Shown one piece after another: positions 14,677 to 23,460 of a stretch of 64,000 nucleotides of DNA. Under the pieces are notes generated by a model. That model made no database searches, had not been told where the DNA came from, and saw only the letters and a program-made list of their open reading frames with translations. Made by a program: the position numbers and the translations under genes. Each line of letters starts with the position of its first letter. The first letter of the stretch is position 1. Location of the stretch: NCBI GenBank assembly GCA_045643285.1, contig JAZUKN010000058.1:62001-126000 (forward strand), read 5' to 3'. Origin of the DNA: UMGS1696 sp045643285 (GTDB lineage: Bacteria > Bacillota > Clostridia > Oscillospirales > CAG-272).

Positions 14677-15852
14677 ATGAATGGTAATTACAATATAGTT
14701 ACAGGTTCTGTCAGAAAAGTTAAAACAAAGAAGGGTACTCATTATCAACTGATAATTGAATGTGGGTACGATCAACTTACAGGCAAAAGAATCCGTTCAT
14801 TCAAAACTGTGAACGGCACAGAAAAAGAAGCCAAAGCTGAACTCCGGCGGCTTATAAGTGAAGTTGAAAAAGGCAAAACACTCAAACAGTCACCGGTGGT
14901 GTTTCTTGACTGGGTCAATCAATGGGTTACACTGTATAAGAAGCCTTATATAGAGGAAACTACCATGATAGGTTACAGAAACAAGATCCACTGCTATATT
15001 GAAGACAGTATAGGCAAGATGAAGATAAAAGACATCAAACCTGCCACAGTACAAGCACTTGTAAACAGTATGATAGACAGGGGGCTTTCACCGAAGTCTA
15101 TCAGAGATACTTACAACATCATCAACGGTGCTATGAAGAAGGCTGTTGTACAGCACATGATATCTTATAATCCATGTGAGGGCATAGAACTTCCTCGTCA
15201 GCACAAATATCAAGCTAATGTTTATGATGTCTGCACTATACAGACTGTACTTGAGAAAGCAAAAGCAGATGATGAGAAGTATAATAGCAATATCTACATA
15301 CCTATCCTGCTTCTTGCAGAGTTAGGATTACGACGCGGTGAGCTTCTTGCTCTGAGGTGGGAAAACATTGACCTGAAGAACGGTATAGTAAAGATATGTG
15401 AAAACATGGTAAGGGGTTCTGATGGCTACCACATAAAGAAACCAAAAACAGACTCAGGATTACGTGATATTCATATAGGTGCCGATCTCATCAATATACT
15501 GACTGAAGAACACAAGAAGTACGTTGCCGATATGCTAAGCTATGGTGTTGGGTTTGACACAAGAGGGTATATAGTCAGACAGGCAAATGGCTCTCCTCTG
15601 CATCCTGATTCAATGTCACGGAAATGGGAAAGATTTCTTGAGAGGAATATGCTTCCCAAGATACGCCTTCATGATCTTAGGCACAGCAATGCCACAGCTC
15701 TTATTCAGGCAGGTGTCAGTCCCAAAGTGGTTCAGCAAAGACTGGGGCACGCTGATATTACTACTACTCTTAACACTTATACCCATGTTTTACCAAGTAT
15801 GGATATAACAGCGGCTGAGACACTTGATAATCTGATACTGAAGAAGGCATAA
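14677..15852 (+). CDS. int: Tyrosine recombinase (integrase) of the island
   Basis: 391 residues, normal for Tn916/phage-type integrases: an N-terminal arm-binding domain (1-70), a SAM-like core-binding domain (74-170) and a C-terminal catalytic domain. Catalytic residues are all present: Arg219 in GLRRGE, Lys257, His332-x-x-Arg335 in LHDLRHS, His358 in LGHAD, and Tyr368 in LNTYTH. It should recombine the tRNA-fMet core site (3116/16020). The ATG at 14677 was preferred over a TTG at 14665. The gene reads toward attR and ends 167 bases before it. Confidence 0.96.
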   Translation: MNGNYNIVTGSVRKVKTKKGTHYQLIIECGYDQLTGKRIRSFKTVNGTEKEAKAELRRLISEVEKGKTLKQSPVVFLDWVNQWVTLYKKPYIEETTMIGYRNKIHCYIEDSIGKMKIKDIKPATVQALVNSMIDRGLSPKSIRDTYNIINGAMKKAVVQHMISYNPCEGIELPRQHKYQANVYDVCTIQTVLEKAKADDEKYNSNIYIPILLLAELGLRRGELLALRWENIDLKNGIVKICENMVRGSDGYHIKKPKTDSGLRDIHIGADLINILTEEHKKYVADMLSYGVGFDTRGYIVRQANGSPLHPDSMSRKWERFLERNMLPKIRLHDLRHSNATALIQAGVSPKVVQQRLGHADITTTLNTYTHVLPSMDITAAETLDNLILKKA

Positions 15853-15936
15853 GCAGTGTGAGTCGGCAAAACAGTTGTCGACAGATAGCACAAAGCGGCG
15901 AGATGAGAATCCTTGCGTCGTCGTTTTCGACGATCA

Positions 15937-15964
15937 CGGTCGCTTTTCTCGTCGCTTTTTTTGT
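15937..15964 (+). promoter_or_regulatory. Candidate integrase arm sites, right end
   Basis: CGGTCGCTTTTC (15937) followed directly by TCGTCGCTTTTT (15949), matching the TGGTCGCTT repeats near the left end, in the same orientation and about 60-80 bases inside attR. The region 15853-16019 otherwise holds no gene. Confidence 0.45.
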
Positions 15965-16019
15965 GCTGATAATGGTTATGGCAAGTAAGTCGATTTTAAA
16001 GTCAGTAAGCACAGAACCC

Positions 16020-16063
16020 CTCATAACCCGGAGGTCATGTGGTTCAAATCCCTTCCCCGCAAT
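16020..16063 (+). repeat. attR, 44-bp direct repeat
   Basis: Identical to 3116-3159; a displaced 3' end of tRNA-fMet without its 5' half, hence not a functional tRNA. Confidence 0.95.
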
Positions 16064-16069
16064 CGAAAA

Positions 16070-16098
16070 GAAAAAACGGCACATCGTGCCGTTTTTCT
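16070..16098 (+). terminator. Original terminator of the tRNA-fMet operon
   Basis: ACGGCAC/GTGCCGT hairpin in an A-rich/T-rich context, directly after attR. Presumably the tRNA terminator before integration. Confidence 0.75.
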
Positions 16099-16139
16099 TT
16101 TTGCTTATAGGAAAGTGAACTTAGTATCCATGACTTCTG

Positions 16140-16434
16140 TGTGCGAGACCGACCGGCGAATAACACGGAGGCTCGCAAATCCCTGCCGCCGGTGGCGGAT
16201 GAAAGGGATTTGCGAGCACCGCCGCGGTCGAAATTCTGTGAGTGCGCCCTCGCACGAACAAAGAATTTCGGGCACCGCAAGGTGTGCGCAAGATCAGTTT
16301 ACCTCTCAGTGGACAACAGCCGATGAGCTCCGCAGCGTGCCAAAACGATTTTCGCCTCCCCGCAAGGAGTGTGAAGACGCGGCTTGGGCTCCTTTTCCGC
16401 AATCAGAAAGAAGCGCTTGTAGCGCTTCTTTTTT
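16140..16434 (+). ncRNA. Candidate structured RNA or attenuator region
   Basis: No convincing gene in 16099-16586. Instead there are two long extended hairpins: a perfect 13-bp stem (16171-16183 with 16205-16217) whose loop holds CCGCC-ggt-GGCGG, and a 9-bp stem (16229-16237 with 16262-16270) enclosing GTGCG-ccct-CGCAC. The stretch ends in a clear intrinsic terminator, AGAAGCGCT/AGCGCTTCT plus T6 (16409-16434). The layout fits a non-coding transcript. I could not match it to tmRNA, RNase P RNA, SRP RNA or a known riboswitch. Confidence 0.4.
16330..16365 (+). repeat. Direct repeat flanking the SLH gene, left copy
   Basis: Starts CCGCAGCGTGCCAAAACGAT. About 30 of 35 positions match 19389-19425 on the other side of the SLH/beta-helix gene. 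Confidence 0.6.
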
Positions 16435-16586
16435 GCGTTTAACGGTTTCTTTTCCATGGGGAAACAGGTCGGCGAAGTGGGATATTTTTCGGCGGCTTTT
16501 GTGGCGATTCGGCCAGGGTAAAGTCAAGAGAGTTAGGGTAAACGGAGCTTTTTCGGTGATCCGTTTTTTCAGTTCATTCTCAGCAC

Positions 16587-16615
16587 TTGCATTATACGTT
16601 TTTTTATTTTATAAT
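16587..16615 (+). promoter_or_regulatory. Promoter of the SLH protein gene
   Basis: TTGCAT (16587-16592), 17-bp spacer, TATAAT (16610-16615), about 40 bases before the start codon. Confidence 0.75.
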
Positions 16616-16653
16616 AAGGCAGTACCTATTATCATTTTCAAGGAGATGTACAG

Positions 16654-19317
16654 ATGAAAAGACGCACGATCAAAACCTTATGCGGTATAATTGCAGTCAT
16701 TATGATGCTCGCAATGATCCCGTTCACTGCGCAGGCCGATTCCACGAATCCGTTTTCGGACGTTTCCGCCGGCGCATATTACTACGAACCGGTTATCTGG
16801 GCTTATCGCTCCGGCGTCACAACTGGAACGACGGGGACAAAGTTCGCCCCGTCCTCGACCACCACAAGAGGTCAGGTCGTTACTTTCCTCTGGCGCGCTC
16901 TGGGAGAACCCGAGCCCGAAACGACGGAAAATCCCTTTGAAGACATAAAAGCAGGCGATTACTATTACAAGCCGATACTCTGGGCGGTCGAAAACGGCAT
17001 CACGAACGGAACGAGCGCAAAACGTTTCTCCCCCGGCGTGACCTGCTCGAACGCACATATACTCACGTTCATCTGGAGAGCAATGGGCGAGCCCATGAAA
17101 ACCGGAGAAGGCGAATGGTATACCGATGCAGTGAACTGGGCATCTGGCGACGGGCTTCTCGACGGAACATTTGAAGGCTCGTTTGACGAAAAGGGACAGT
17201 GCCCGAGAGCAAACGTCGTTACGTATCTGTACAGATATGACCGTCTGTCCTCCGATATACTCAGAGTATACGTTTCGGCGGACGGAAACGACGGAAGCGG
17301 CGACGGAAGCATGAGTGCTCCGTTTGCAACGATAACTGCGGCAAGAAACTACGTAAGGACCGTGGACAAATCAAAATACAACCTGATCATCATACGGATC
17401 GGCGCAGGTGAATATCGGATCTCGGAACCGATCACACTGACAGAAGCCGATTCCGGCACCGAAAGCTGCACGATCAAATACATAGGTGAGAATAATACAA
17501 GGATCATCGGCGGTATTATGCTCACCGCAAAGGGCTTCACAAAAGCCGAGGGCGGTCTTACCGAATACTTCCCCGAAGCCGTACGGGACAAAATCGTTAT
17601 GGCCGATCTGACGGGGTACGGTTTTGAAGCCGGCACAATGAAGAAACTGATGGAAGATCCGTGGTATCAGCTCCACACACCGTTCATGTCACTGAACGGC
17701 ACACGGCAGACGATCGCCGAATATCCGAATGACAGCTGGATCCACATCGACGGCGCCGTAACGCACACGGAAGATGGTTCCACGAACAGCGCGGTAGACT
17801 GGGAGACCGTGCAGACCGTATACTATCCCGAGGAGTATTTTGAAAAAGTAACGTCATGGTCGGAAGCGGTCCCCGTATTCACACTGGCAAGACTAAGATC
17901 AATATGGTGTCCCGACGACTCCGTTATCATTGATATTGACAAGGAAAAACCGCAATTCGATATTCTGTTTGCCGGCGGTCACGATCCGGAGAGCGGAACT
18001 ATCCTGCGCTGGTACAACGTCCCCGAAGAACTTGACGTTCCCGGCGAATACATTTATGATGAAAACGATATTCTTTACTATTATCCCGCCGACGGATTCG
18101 AAGACGGTATAATCACGATCCCTCTCGCAAGCGAACTCGTCAAAACTACAAACACCGACTACATCACATTCAAGAACATTCACTTCATGTCATCAATGGG
18201 TGACGGTCTCGTCCTTTCGGGCAAAAATATCGACGTGATCGGCTGCACCGTATCGAGCATCACGGAAAACGGGATCAGCTTTGACGGCAACGGGGCAAGG
18301 ATCATTGATAACGCTATTTATGACGTCGGTCACCTCTGCATTTATATGCTCTCCGGTAACGCGGAAAAAGCGACAGGTGAGCCCGTCATCATCAGAAACA
18401 ACGACTTTTCAAAATACTCCGTAACAAATGCTTACGGTTGCGCGATAGATTTCAGTGGCGTCAACGTTCTTGTCTCCCACAACGACTGCCACGACGCAAG
18501 ATCCTGCGGTATTTACGTACACGACTCAGTCAATGCGGTCATCGAATACAACGATCTGTGGAATCTTTCTCAGTTGTGCGAGGATATGGGAATGCTCTCG
18601 GGCGGCGGTCGCTGCAACGCCAATGTTGTATTCAGATATAACTACGTACACGATATAGAGCTTCTGGGTGAAGCGGCAAAAATCAACGAATACAACCCTG
18701 ATCACGAATACTACGGCACATACGCCATTTATTTCGACAACGGCACAAGCTACTGCGAGGCATACGGCAACATCGTAAACAACGTTGACTTCGGATACCT
18801 ATCGAACTGCGGTCGCGGCAACATATTAAAAGGCAATCTTTTTATCAACTGCCACAGAAGATACATATCCTTCGCGGATTATTTCTACACAGACACATTC
18901 TATGACGGTGTACACACAACAGGCAGCGGCAGTGCCGCATGGTATGCATACACCGATATCTGGAAGGAACTGAATCCCGATCTTGCAGGTGCAAGAACGA
19001 GCTGGGCAGACGAAGGAATGCAAGCGGATCACTTCCTCGCTCCCGGAAGTCTTGTCTGTGAAGACAACTATTATTTCTTCAATAAAGGCGAAAGGGTAAA
19101 AGATCCCGCAAATCCCGACCATGATCCGACATATTTCGGAGTCACCGCAAGAGAACTGAACCGGCTTGACGATCCGGCAAAGGTCGGCGCGATGACAACA
19201 TATAATTCTTTGAGAAAGCAGACCATGGATATCGAGGAAGCGATCTCTGTCACCGCAAAGGACGTAATTGCCATTACATGGGAACAGTTCCTCTCTATAG
19301 GAAGGATCGGAGATTGA
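16654..19317 (+). CDS. S-layer-homology protein with right-handed beta-helix
   Basis: 887 residues. Signal peptide (about 1-28, MKRRTIKTLCGIIAVIMMLA... to AQA). Three SLH repeats follow (about 31-195), recognisable by 'NPFSDV', 'YYYEPVIWAYRSGVTTGTT' and 'FAPSSTTTRGQVVTFLWRA'; they anchor proteins to pyruvylated wall polymers. After a short linker (YVSADGNDGSGDGSMSAPFA) comes a parallel beta-helix of the pectate-lyase/DUF1565 type with repeated 'IRNNDF', 'VSHNDCHD' and 'VIEYNDLW' turns (about 490-700). Likely a wall-bound polysaccharide-binding or -degrading enzyme; substrate and catalytic residues not identified. AGGAG before the ATG. Single-gene unit. Confidence 0.9.
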   Translation: MKRRTIKTLCGIIAVIMMLAMIPFTAQADSTNPFSDVSAGAYYYEPVIWAYRSGVTTGTTGTKFAPSSTTTRGQVVTFLWRALGEPEPETTENPFEDIKAGDYYYKPILWAVENGITNGTSAKRFSPGVTCSNAHILTFIWRAMGEPMKTGEGEWYTDAVNWASGDGLLDGTFEGSFDEKGQCPRANVVTYLYRYDRLSSDILRVYVSADGNDGSGDGSMSAPFATITAARNYVRTVDKSKYNLIIIRIGAGEYRISEPITLTEADSGTESCTIKYIGENNTRIIGGIMLTAKGFTKAEGGLTEYFPEAVRDKIVMADLTGYGFEAGTMKKLMEDPWYQLHTPFMSLNGTRQTIAEYPNDSWIHIDGAVTHTEDGSTNSAVDWETVQTVYYPEEYFEKVTSWSEAVPVFTLARLRSIWCPDDSVIIDIDKEKPQFDILFAGGHDPESGTILRWYNVPEELDVPGEYIYDENDILYYYPADGFEDGIITIPLASELVKTTNTDYITFKNIHFMSSMGDGLVLSGKNIDVIGCTVSSITENGISFDGNGARIIDNAIYDVGHLCIYMLSGNAEKATGEPVIIRNNDFSKYSVTNAYGCAIDFSGVNVLVSHNDCHDARSCGIYVHDSVNAVIEYNDLWNLSQLCEDMGMLSGGGRCNANVVFRYNYVHDIELLGEAAKINEYNPDHEYYGTYAIYFDNGTSYCEAYGNIVNNVDFGYLSNCGRGNILKGNLFINCHRRYISFADYFYTDTFYDGVHTTGSGSAAWYAYTDIWKELNPDLAGARTSWADEGMQADHFLAPGSLVCEDNYYFFNKGERVKDPANPDHDPTYFGVTARELNRLDDPAKVGAMTTYNSLRKQTMDIEEAISVTAKDVIAITWEQFLSIGRIGD

Positions 19318-19388
19318 CGGAGGTCGGCTGTATCGTGCCTGTGAGCCTTCACTGAGCGATCATCTTACATAACACGAAAAAATTCAGA

Positions 19389-19425
19389 CCGCAGCGTGTC
19401 GAACCGATTTTTGTCTCCACCGCAA
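19389..19425 (+). repeat. Direct repeat flanking the SLH gene, right copy
   Basis: Starts CCGCAGCGTGTCGAACCGAT; partner of 16330-16365. The two copies bracket about 3 kb containing the SLH gene. Confidence 0.6.
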
Positions 19426-19482
19426 AAACCGCATTAACCAAACGATATTCCCTCTCTGTTTGTTCTTTTTTCGTGAAAACTG

Positions 19483-19510
19483 TTGAATTTTTTCGATTAT
19501 ATTGTATAAT
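19483..19510 (+). promoter_or_regulatory. Promoter
   Basis: TTGAAT (19483-19488), 16-bp spacer, TATAAT (19505-19510), upstream of the gene at 19545. Confidence 0.7.
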
Positions 19511-19544
19511 GGAACAGTACAAATATTTTTAAGGAGAAATAATC

Positions 19545-20492
19545 ATGGCAGAAAAGAAACAGCACAAGATCGTATCCGCGTCAACCGGCAAGGTCATGAC
19601 CGAAGCCGAAAAGAAAAAAGCGGCTGAAACAGCGTCCCATTACCACCTCGCAAAGCCGACAGGCAACTCTAAAGGTAAGCGCATCGCCGCTATCATTCTT
19701 TGGGTTCTCGCAATCGGATTTGAAGTTCTCGCTATCCTTGAGCTTTTACAGGGCAAACCCGTTCTCGGCGGTCTTCCCACCCTCGGCTGGGCTATCGTCG
19801 CCCTCGTTCTCGACCTCGCGTGCGTGATCGTCGCAGGTCAGCTCTGGAAGAAAGCCAACCACATCTCTCCCGCATCCGAAAAGAACAAATTCCTCTTCTG
19901 GCTCCACAACAACCTCGGCGTTATCATGTCCGTTGTTGCGTTCCTGCCGTTCATCATCCTTATTCTCACGAACAAGGAAAGCGACAAGAAGACGAAGACC
20001 ATCGCCGTTATCGTTGCAGTAGTCGCCCTCATCGCAGGCGGACTCTCGAGCTACGACTACAACCCCGTTTCGTCCGAGCAGATGGAAGCCGCTACCGACC
20101 TCCTCGGCGACAGCATGGTATACTGGGCTCCGTTCGGTCACGTTTATCACACACACGAAGACTGCCAGGCTCTCAACCAAAGCGACACTCTCTCGTTCGG
20201 TACCGTTGACCAGGCTATTGATGCAAACAAGACCCGTCTCTGCTCGTTCTGCGCAAGACGCGACGACATCGACACTTCCGCTATCGCAACTGACGGTGCA
20301 GACACATCCGCCGTTTCCGACGAAGGCACACCGCACGAGGCTCTCACCGTTTACTGGGCAGACGGCGTTGACGGATTCCACATGGATCCCGACTGCGCGG
20401 CGTTCGACGACGTTGAGACTATCATAAGCGGCACTATAGAAGAAGCACAGGCGGCAGGCCACAGAGAAGCGTGCCAGGACTGCGGCAACTGA
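19545..20492 (+). CDS. Membrane protein with two HxxxxC/CxxC metal-binding-like modules
   Basis: 315 residues. A basic cytoplasmic N-terminus, four membrane helices (about 46-68, 80-101, 121-142, 152-166), then a tail with two similar modules. Module 1: VYW...His202-x4-Cys207...Cys233-x2-Cys236; module 2: VYW...His279-x4-Cys284...Cys310-x2-Cys313. The Cys-to-Cys spacing is 26 residues in both, pointing to internal duplication. The pattern resembles Ada-type small zinc-binding modules. AAGGAG before the ATG. Function unknown; a metal- or redox-sensing role is speculation. Confidence 0.8.
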   Translation: MAEKKQHKIVSASTGKVMTEAEKKKAAETASHYHLAKPTGNSKGKRIAAIILWVLAIGFEVLAILELLQGKPVLGGLPTLGWAIVALVLDLACVIVAGQLWKKANHISPASEKNKFLFWLHNNLGVIMSVVAFLPFIILILTNKESDKKTKTIAVIVAVVALIAGGLSSYDYNPVSSEQMEAATDLLGDSMVYWAPFGHVYHTHEDCQALNQSDTLSFGTVDQAIDANKTRLCSFCARRDDIDTSAIATDGADTSAVSDEGTPHEALTVYWADGVDGFHMDPDCAAFDDVETIISGTIEEAQAAGHREACQDCGN

Positions 20493-20540
20493 TAAGCATT
20501 ATTTCCGCACAAGCGGTTTATATTAACAGGAGAATCAACA

Positions 20541-20933
20541 ATGTTTGAAGGAAGAAAACTCGACCACATCGGACTCCAGTGCAGAGATTCCGAAAAGGAC
20601 GCAAAATGGTATATGGACAACCTCGGCTTCACGCTCAAGGGCAAATTCAAAAGCTCTCGCGGAGATTTCTATACATGGTTCGTCACGAACGGCCCCGTTA
20701 CATACGAGATCAGTCAGAACACCGACCTTGATCCGATGCTTGAGGGCAAGGTCAACCACATCGCACTGAACTCCACCGACATCGAAGCCGACTACAAGGC
20801 AGCAGTGGAGGCAGGACTCACGATCTGCACGAAAGGTATCGAAGACATTCCGTCCCGCTGGGAAAGAGGATGCAGATACTTCAAGGTCGTCAGCGCGGCA
20901 GGCGAACAGGTCGAATTCAATCAGGATCTTTGA
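20541..20933 (+). CDS. VOC (glyoxalase/dioxygenase) family protein
   Basis: 130 residues with two beta-alpha-beta-beta-beta modules: 'KLDHIGLQCRDSEKDAKWYMDNLGFTLKG' and 'KVNHIALNSTDIEADYKAAVEAGL...FKVVSAAGEQVEF'. Candidate metal ligands are the His in LDHIG and in NHIAL and the Glu near the C-terminus (EQVEF). The family includes glyoxalase I, dioxygenases and resistance proteins; substrate cannot be assigned. AGGAG upstream; own terminator downstream. Confidence 0.88.
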   Translation: MFEGRKLDHIGLQCRDSEKDAKWYMDNLGFTLKGKFKSSRGDFYTWFVTNGPVTYEISQNTDLDPMLEGKVNHIALNSTDIEADYKAAVEAGLTICTKGIEDIPSRWERGCRYFKVVSAAGEQVEFNQDL

Positions 20934-20949
20934 TTAAATCAAAACCGAA

Positions 20950-20981
20950 AAGCTCCCGGAAACTCATCCGGGGGCTTTTTG
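20950..20981 (+). terminator. Terminator of the VOC gene
   Basis: AGCTCCCGGA pairs with TCCGGGGGCT, followed by TTTTTG. Confidence 0.85.
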
Positions 20982-21013
20982 TTCGTGCAGGGACAGTTTT
21001 TTCACCTATCCTA

Positions 21014-21042
21014 TTGCAATTTTTCGCCCGTTATGGTACACT
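21014..21042 (+). promoter_or_regulatory. Promoter
   Basis: TTGCAA (21014-21019), 17-bp spacer, TACACT (21037-21042), 36 bases before the next start codon. Confidence 0.65.
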
Positions 21043-21078
21043 ATTATCCGTAATAAAATATCCGGAGGATTTTTCATC

Positions 21079-21618
21079 ATGGAAGAAAGCCACAACTATG
21101 CCGAAAGAACGGTAACAAAAAAAGCAGAGGGTACTAACCTCAGAAACAGAATACTTCTTTGGGTGCTCTACTTTGTTGTATTCGCCGCTATCGTTATCGC
21201 CATCGCTGTTACAAACGGCGGTCTTGCACTTTGGGGATTCTTATTCTTCCTCGGACTCATCGCGCTCATATTCTTCACACAGCGCCTTGTCAAGGAAGAA
21301 AGAAAATACACCATTGAAAACGCAAAGCTCCACATCTACAACGTAAACGCAGGCGGAAAAGAAAAGCTCGTATTTGAAGAGCTTGTTTCCGCGTTCTCCG
21401 CTATCGTTCCCGTAAACGAAGAAAACAAGGACCTCTACACAGCCGTCGACGAAACACTCGACTGCAGAGGCGACAGAAAGAGCCCCGATTCCTACGTCGG
21501 CATTCTCGAAAAGGACGGCAAAAAGACTGCCGTTATGTTTGAAGTAACGAATCAGATGCTCAAGGTCATGAAGTTCTACAACTCAAAGGGAACAGTCGTT
21601 ACAACAGTAAGATATTGA
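21079..21618 (+). CDS. Two-helix membrane protein of unknown function
   Basis: 179 residues: a short cytoplasmic N-terminus (MEESHNYAERTVTKKAEG), two membrane helices (about 25-46 and 51-69), and a 110-residue C-terminal soluble domain of mixed beta/alpha type (from RKYTIENAKLHIYNVNAGG). The CGGAGG upstream supports the start. The pattern resembles small Clostridia-specific 'two-helix plus PH-like domain' proteins. No residues suggest catalysis. Confidence 0.75.
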   Translation: MEESHNYAERTVTKKAEGTNLRNRILLWVLYFVVFAAIVIAIAVTNGGLALWGFLFFLGLIALIFFTQRLVKEERKYTIENAKLHIYNVNAGGKEKLVFEELVSAFSAIVPVNEENKDLYTAVDETLDCRGDRKSPDSYVGILEKDGKKTAVMFEVTNQMLKVMKFYNSKGTVVTTVRY

Positions 21619-21703
21619 TTCACAGCTCGGCTCAAATCCGAGAGAATATTTGCCGATGCCGCCGCGTATATTATCGCAAGTATAATAATCGGGCGGTATC
21701 TGT

Positions 21704-22213
21704 ATGTTAAAACGAATTATTGTCTCAGTTCTTATTCTGTCGGCACTGCTGTTTTCAGTCGGATGCACGGCAGACAATGCGCCGCTTCTTTCGTTTTCGG
21801 AAAATGACGCCTCGTTTACGGCGGTTTTCCCGTCATCAAGCGGCGACGTCACAGCCGAATGCACAAAGACAGGCGACTGCTTTACGCTGACCGTCGTGTC
21901 TCCGGAGCGTTCCTCGGGTGTTCGGGTGGAAACAAAGACCGACGGCTCGTGCGTTCTTTGCCCGCTCGTCGGAGACGGAATAACGCTCTCGGCGGAAGCA
22001 GGGAAGCGGCTCACGTCGGTTCTCGGTCTGCTCTCACGCGGAGGAAACGGCTCGCCGGTCATAAAAAAGGCGGACGGCGGCGGCAGTGAAATTATCTGGG
22101 ACGACGGCAAATTGACACTCGGCGACGACGGACTGCCGATGAAAATTGAGATGTTCGGAGACGGCGGCAGGGAAGTCGCTATCACGAATTACAAAATTAC
22201 GGGAAAACCGTAA
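21704..22213 (+). CDS. Lipoprotein of unknown function upstream of alr
   Basis: 169 residues. Signal peptide with lipobox LLFSVGC (Cys21), then a beta-rich exported domain with low charge, ending in 'KIEMFGDGGREVAITNYKITGKP'. The 'LTLGDDGLPMKIEMFG' segment resembles outer-surface lipoproteins that bind other lipoproteins or wall polymers. It lies 14 bases before alr and is probably co-transcribed with it. No family recognised. Confidence 0.8.
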   Translation: MLKRIIVSVLILSALLFSVGCTADNAPLLSFSENDASFTAVFPSSSGDVTAECTKTGDCFTLTVVSPERSSGVRVETKTDGSCVLCPLVGDGITLSAEAGKRLTSVLGLLSRGGNGSPVIKKADGGGSEIIWDDGKLTLGDDGLPMKIEMFGDGGREVAITNYKITGKP

Positions 22214-22227
22214 TAAAGGAAAGCAAA

Positions 22228-23427
22228 ATGAAACACAAAAATACCGCATACATAGACCGTGCCGCGCTGGTGCGTAACTATGAAACAATAAACGAAATCA
22301 CAGCGCACGCCGCTCTCGAAAACGGGCAGGACGCGCCGACTGTTATCTGTGTCGTCAAGGCTGACGCATACGGTCACGGCACGCGCGCGGCTGCCGAAGT
22401 CCTCGGTGCGGCAGGATGCGGTTTTTTTGCCGTTTCAAGTGAGGAAGAAGCGGACGAACTGCGTTCGATCGAGCGCGAGAACGGGCGGCACCCCGAAATA
22501 CTTATACTGAGCCGCGTCGCTCCCGAAAACGTCGGCGACATGATAGAGGACGACATAACGTGTGCGCTCGTATCGGCTGAAAACGCGCGTGAGTTAAAAG
22601 ACGCCGCGCATGAGTACCGCGAATCGCACAAAAATGCCGCGCCGCTTAAAGTACATATCGCGCTTGACACGGGCATGAACAGAGTCGGCTTCCCGACGGA
22701 CGGAGAAAACGCTGTCCGCACGGCAGATGCGATAAAAGAGCTTGCCGGATGTGCGGACCTGCGGCTGTGCGGCATTTTCACGCACTTTTCCTGCGCCGAC
22801 GACGAGCTGATGGACGGCAAATTCGTCCCCGGCTATGAGAACGGCTACACGTCGATGCAGCTTGAACGGTACAAAAACATACTCGCGCTTCTCGGGGAAC
22901 GCGGAGTTGATCCCGGACTGCGCCACGCCGCAAATTCCGCCGCAGTATTAAAACTGCCGGAGGCATATTTTGACGCGGTGAGAGCCGGAGTGATCCTGTA
23001 CGGGCTTATGCCGAACGGGGAAGTCGACGCGCGGTTTTCGCCTGCGATGAAGTTCTGTTCAACGGTCACGCACATACACAAAATCGAAAAAGGCGAGAAG
23101 ATCAGCTACGGCGCGACCTACGAAAGCGATCGTCCTATGGTGCTTGCGACAGTCGCCGCAGGGTACGCGGACGGCTTCGAGCGGGCGTACAGCGGATGTG
23201 AAGTGCTGATTAACGGTAAGAAGTTCCGTCAGGTCGGGCGGATCTGCATGGATCAGTTCATGGTGGACATCACGGGTGACGAGACAGTCGCGGTCGGAGA
23301 CGAAGTGACGCTTTTCGGAGGAGACAGCGGCGAAACGGTCAACGCACTTGCGAAACGAGCCGGCACGATCAACTATGAGGTGATATGCAAGGTGAGCAAG
23401 CGTGTCACGAGGGTAATAGAAAACTGA
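22228..23427 (+). CDS. alr: Alanine racemase
   Basis: 399 residues. PLP-dependent interconversion of L- and D-alanine for peptidoglycan. The PLP lysine is Lys44 in VVKADAYGHG; the second catalytic base, Tyr, is in 'ISYGATYES' near residue 290; the C-terminal beta domain shows 'VGRICMDQFMVDITG'. AAAGGAAAG upstream of the ATG. Follows the lipoprotein gene and ends at a terminator overlapping its stop codon. Confidence 0.97.
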   Translation: MKHKNTAYIDRAALVRNYETINEITAHAALENGQDAPTVICVVKADAYGHGTRAAAEVLGAAGCGFFAVSSEEEADELRSIERENGRHPEILILSRVAPENVGDMIEDDITCALVSAENARELKDAAHEYRESHKNAAPLKVHIALDTGMNRVGFPTDGENAVRTADAIKELAGCADLRLCGIFTHFSCADDELMDGKFVPGYENGYTSMQLERYKNILALLGERGVDPGLRHAANSAAVLKLPEAYFDAVRAGVILYGLMPNGEVDARFSPAMKFCSTVTHIHKIEKGEKISYGATYESDRPMVLATVAAGYADGFERAYSGCEVLINGKKFRQVGRICMDQFMVDITGDETVAVGDEVTLFGGDSGETVNALAKRAGTINYEVICKVSKRVTRVIEN

Positions 23428-23457
23428 AGTTTGCGCAAAAGCGCAGGCTTCTTTTTT
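23426..23457 (+). terminator. Terminator of alr
   Basis: GAAG-ttt-GCGC-aaaa-GCGC-agg-CTTC followed by six T. Confidence 0.85.
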
Positions 23458-23460
23458 GCA

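Noticed and set aside
16020..16063. Second tRNA-fMet gene
   Set aside because: Only the 3' 44 bases are present; there is no D arm or 5' acceptor strand. It is attR.
16140..16434. tmRNA, RNase P RNA, SRP RNA or c-di-GMP riboswitch
   Set aside because: None of the conserved cores of these RNAs could be found; only generic hairpins and a terminator are visible.
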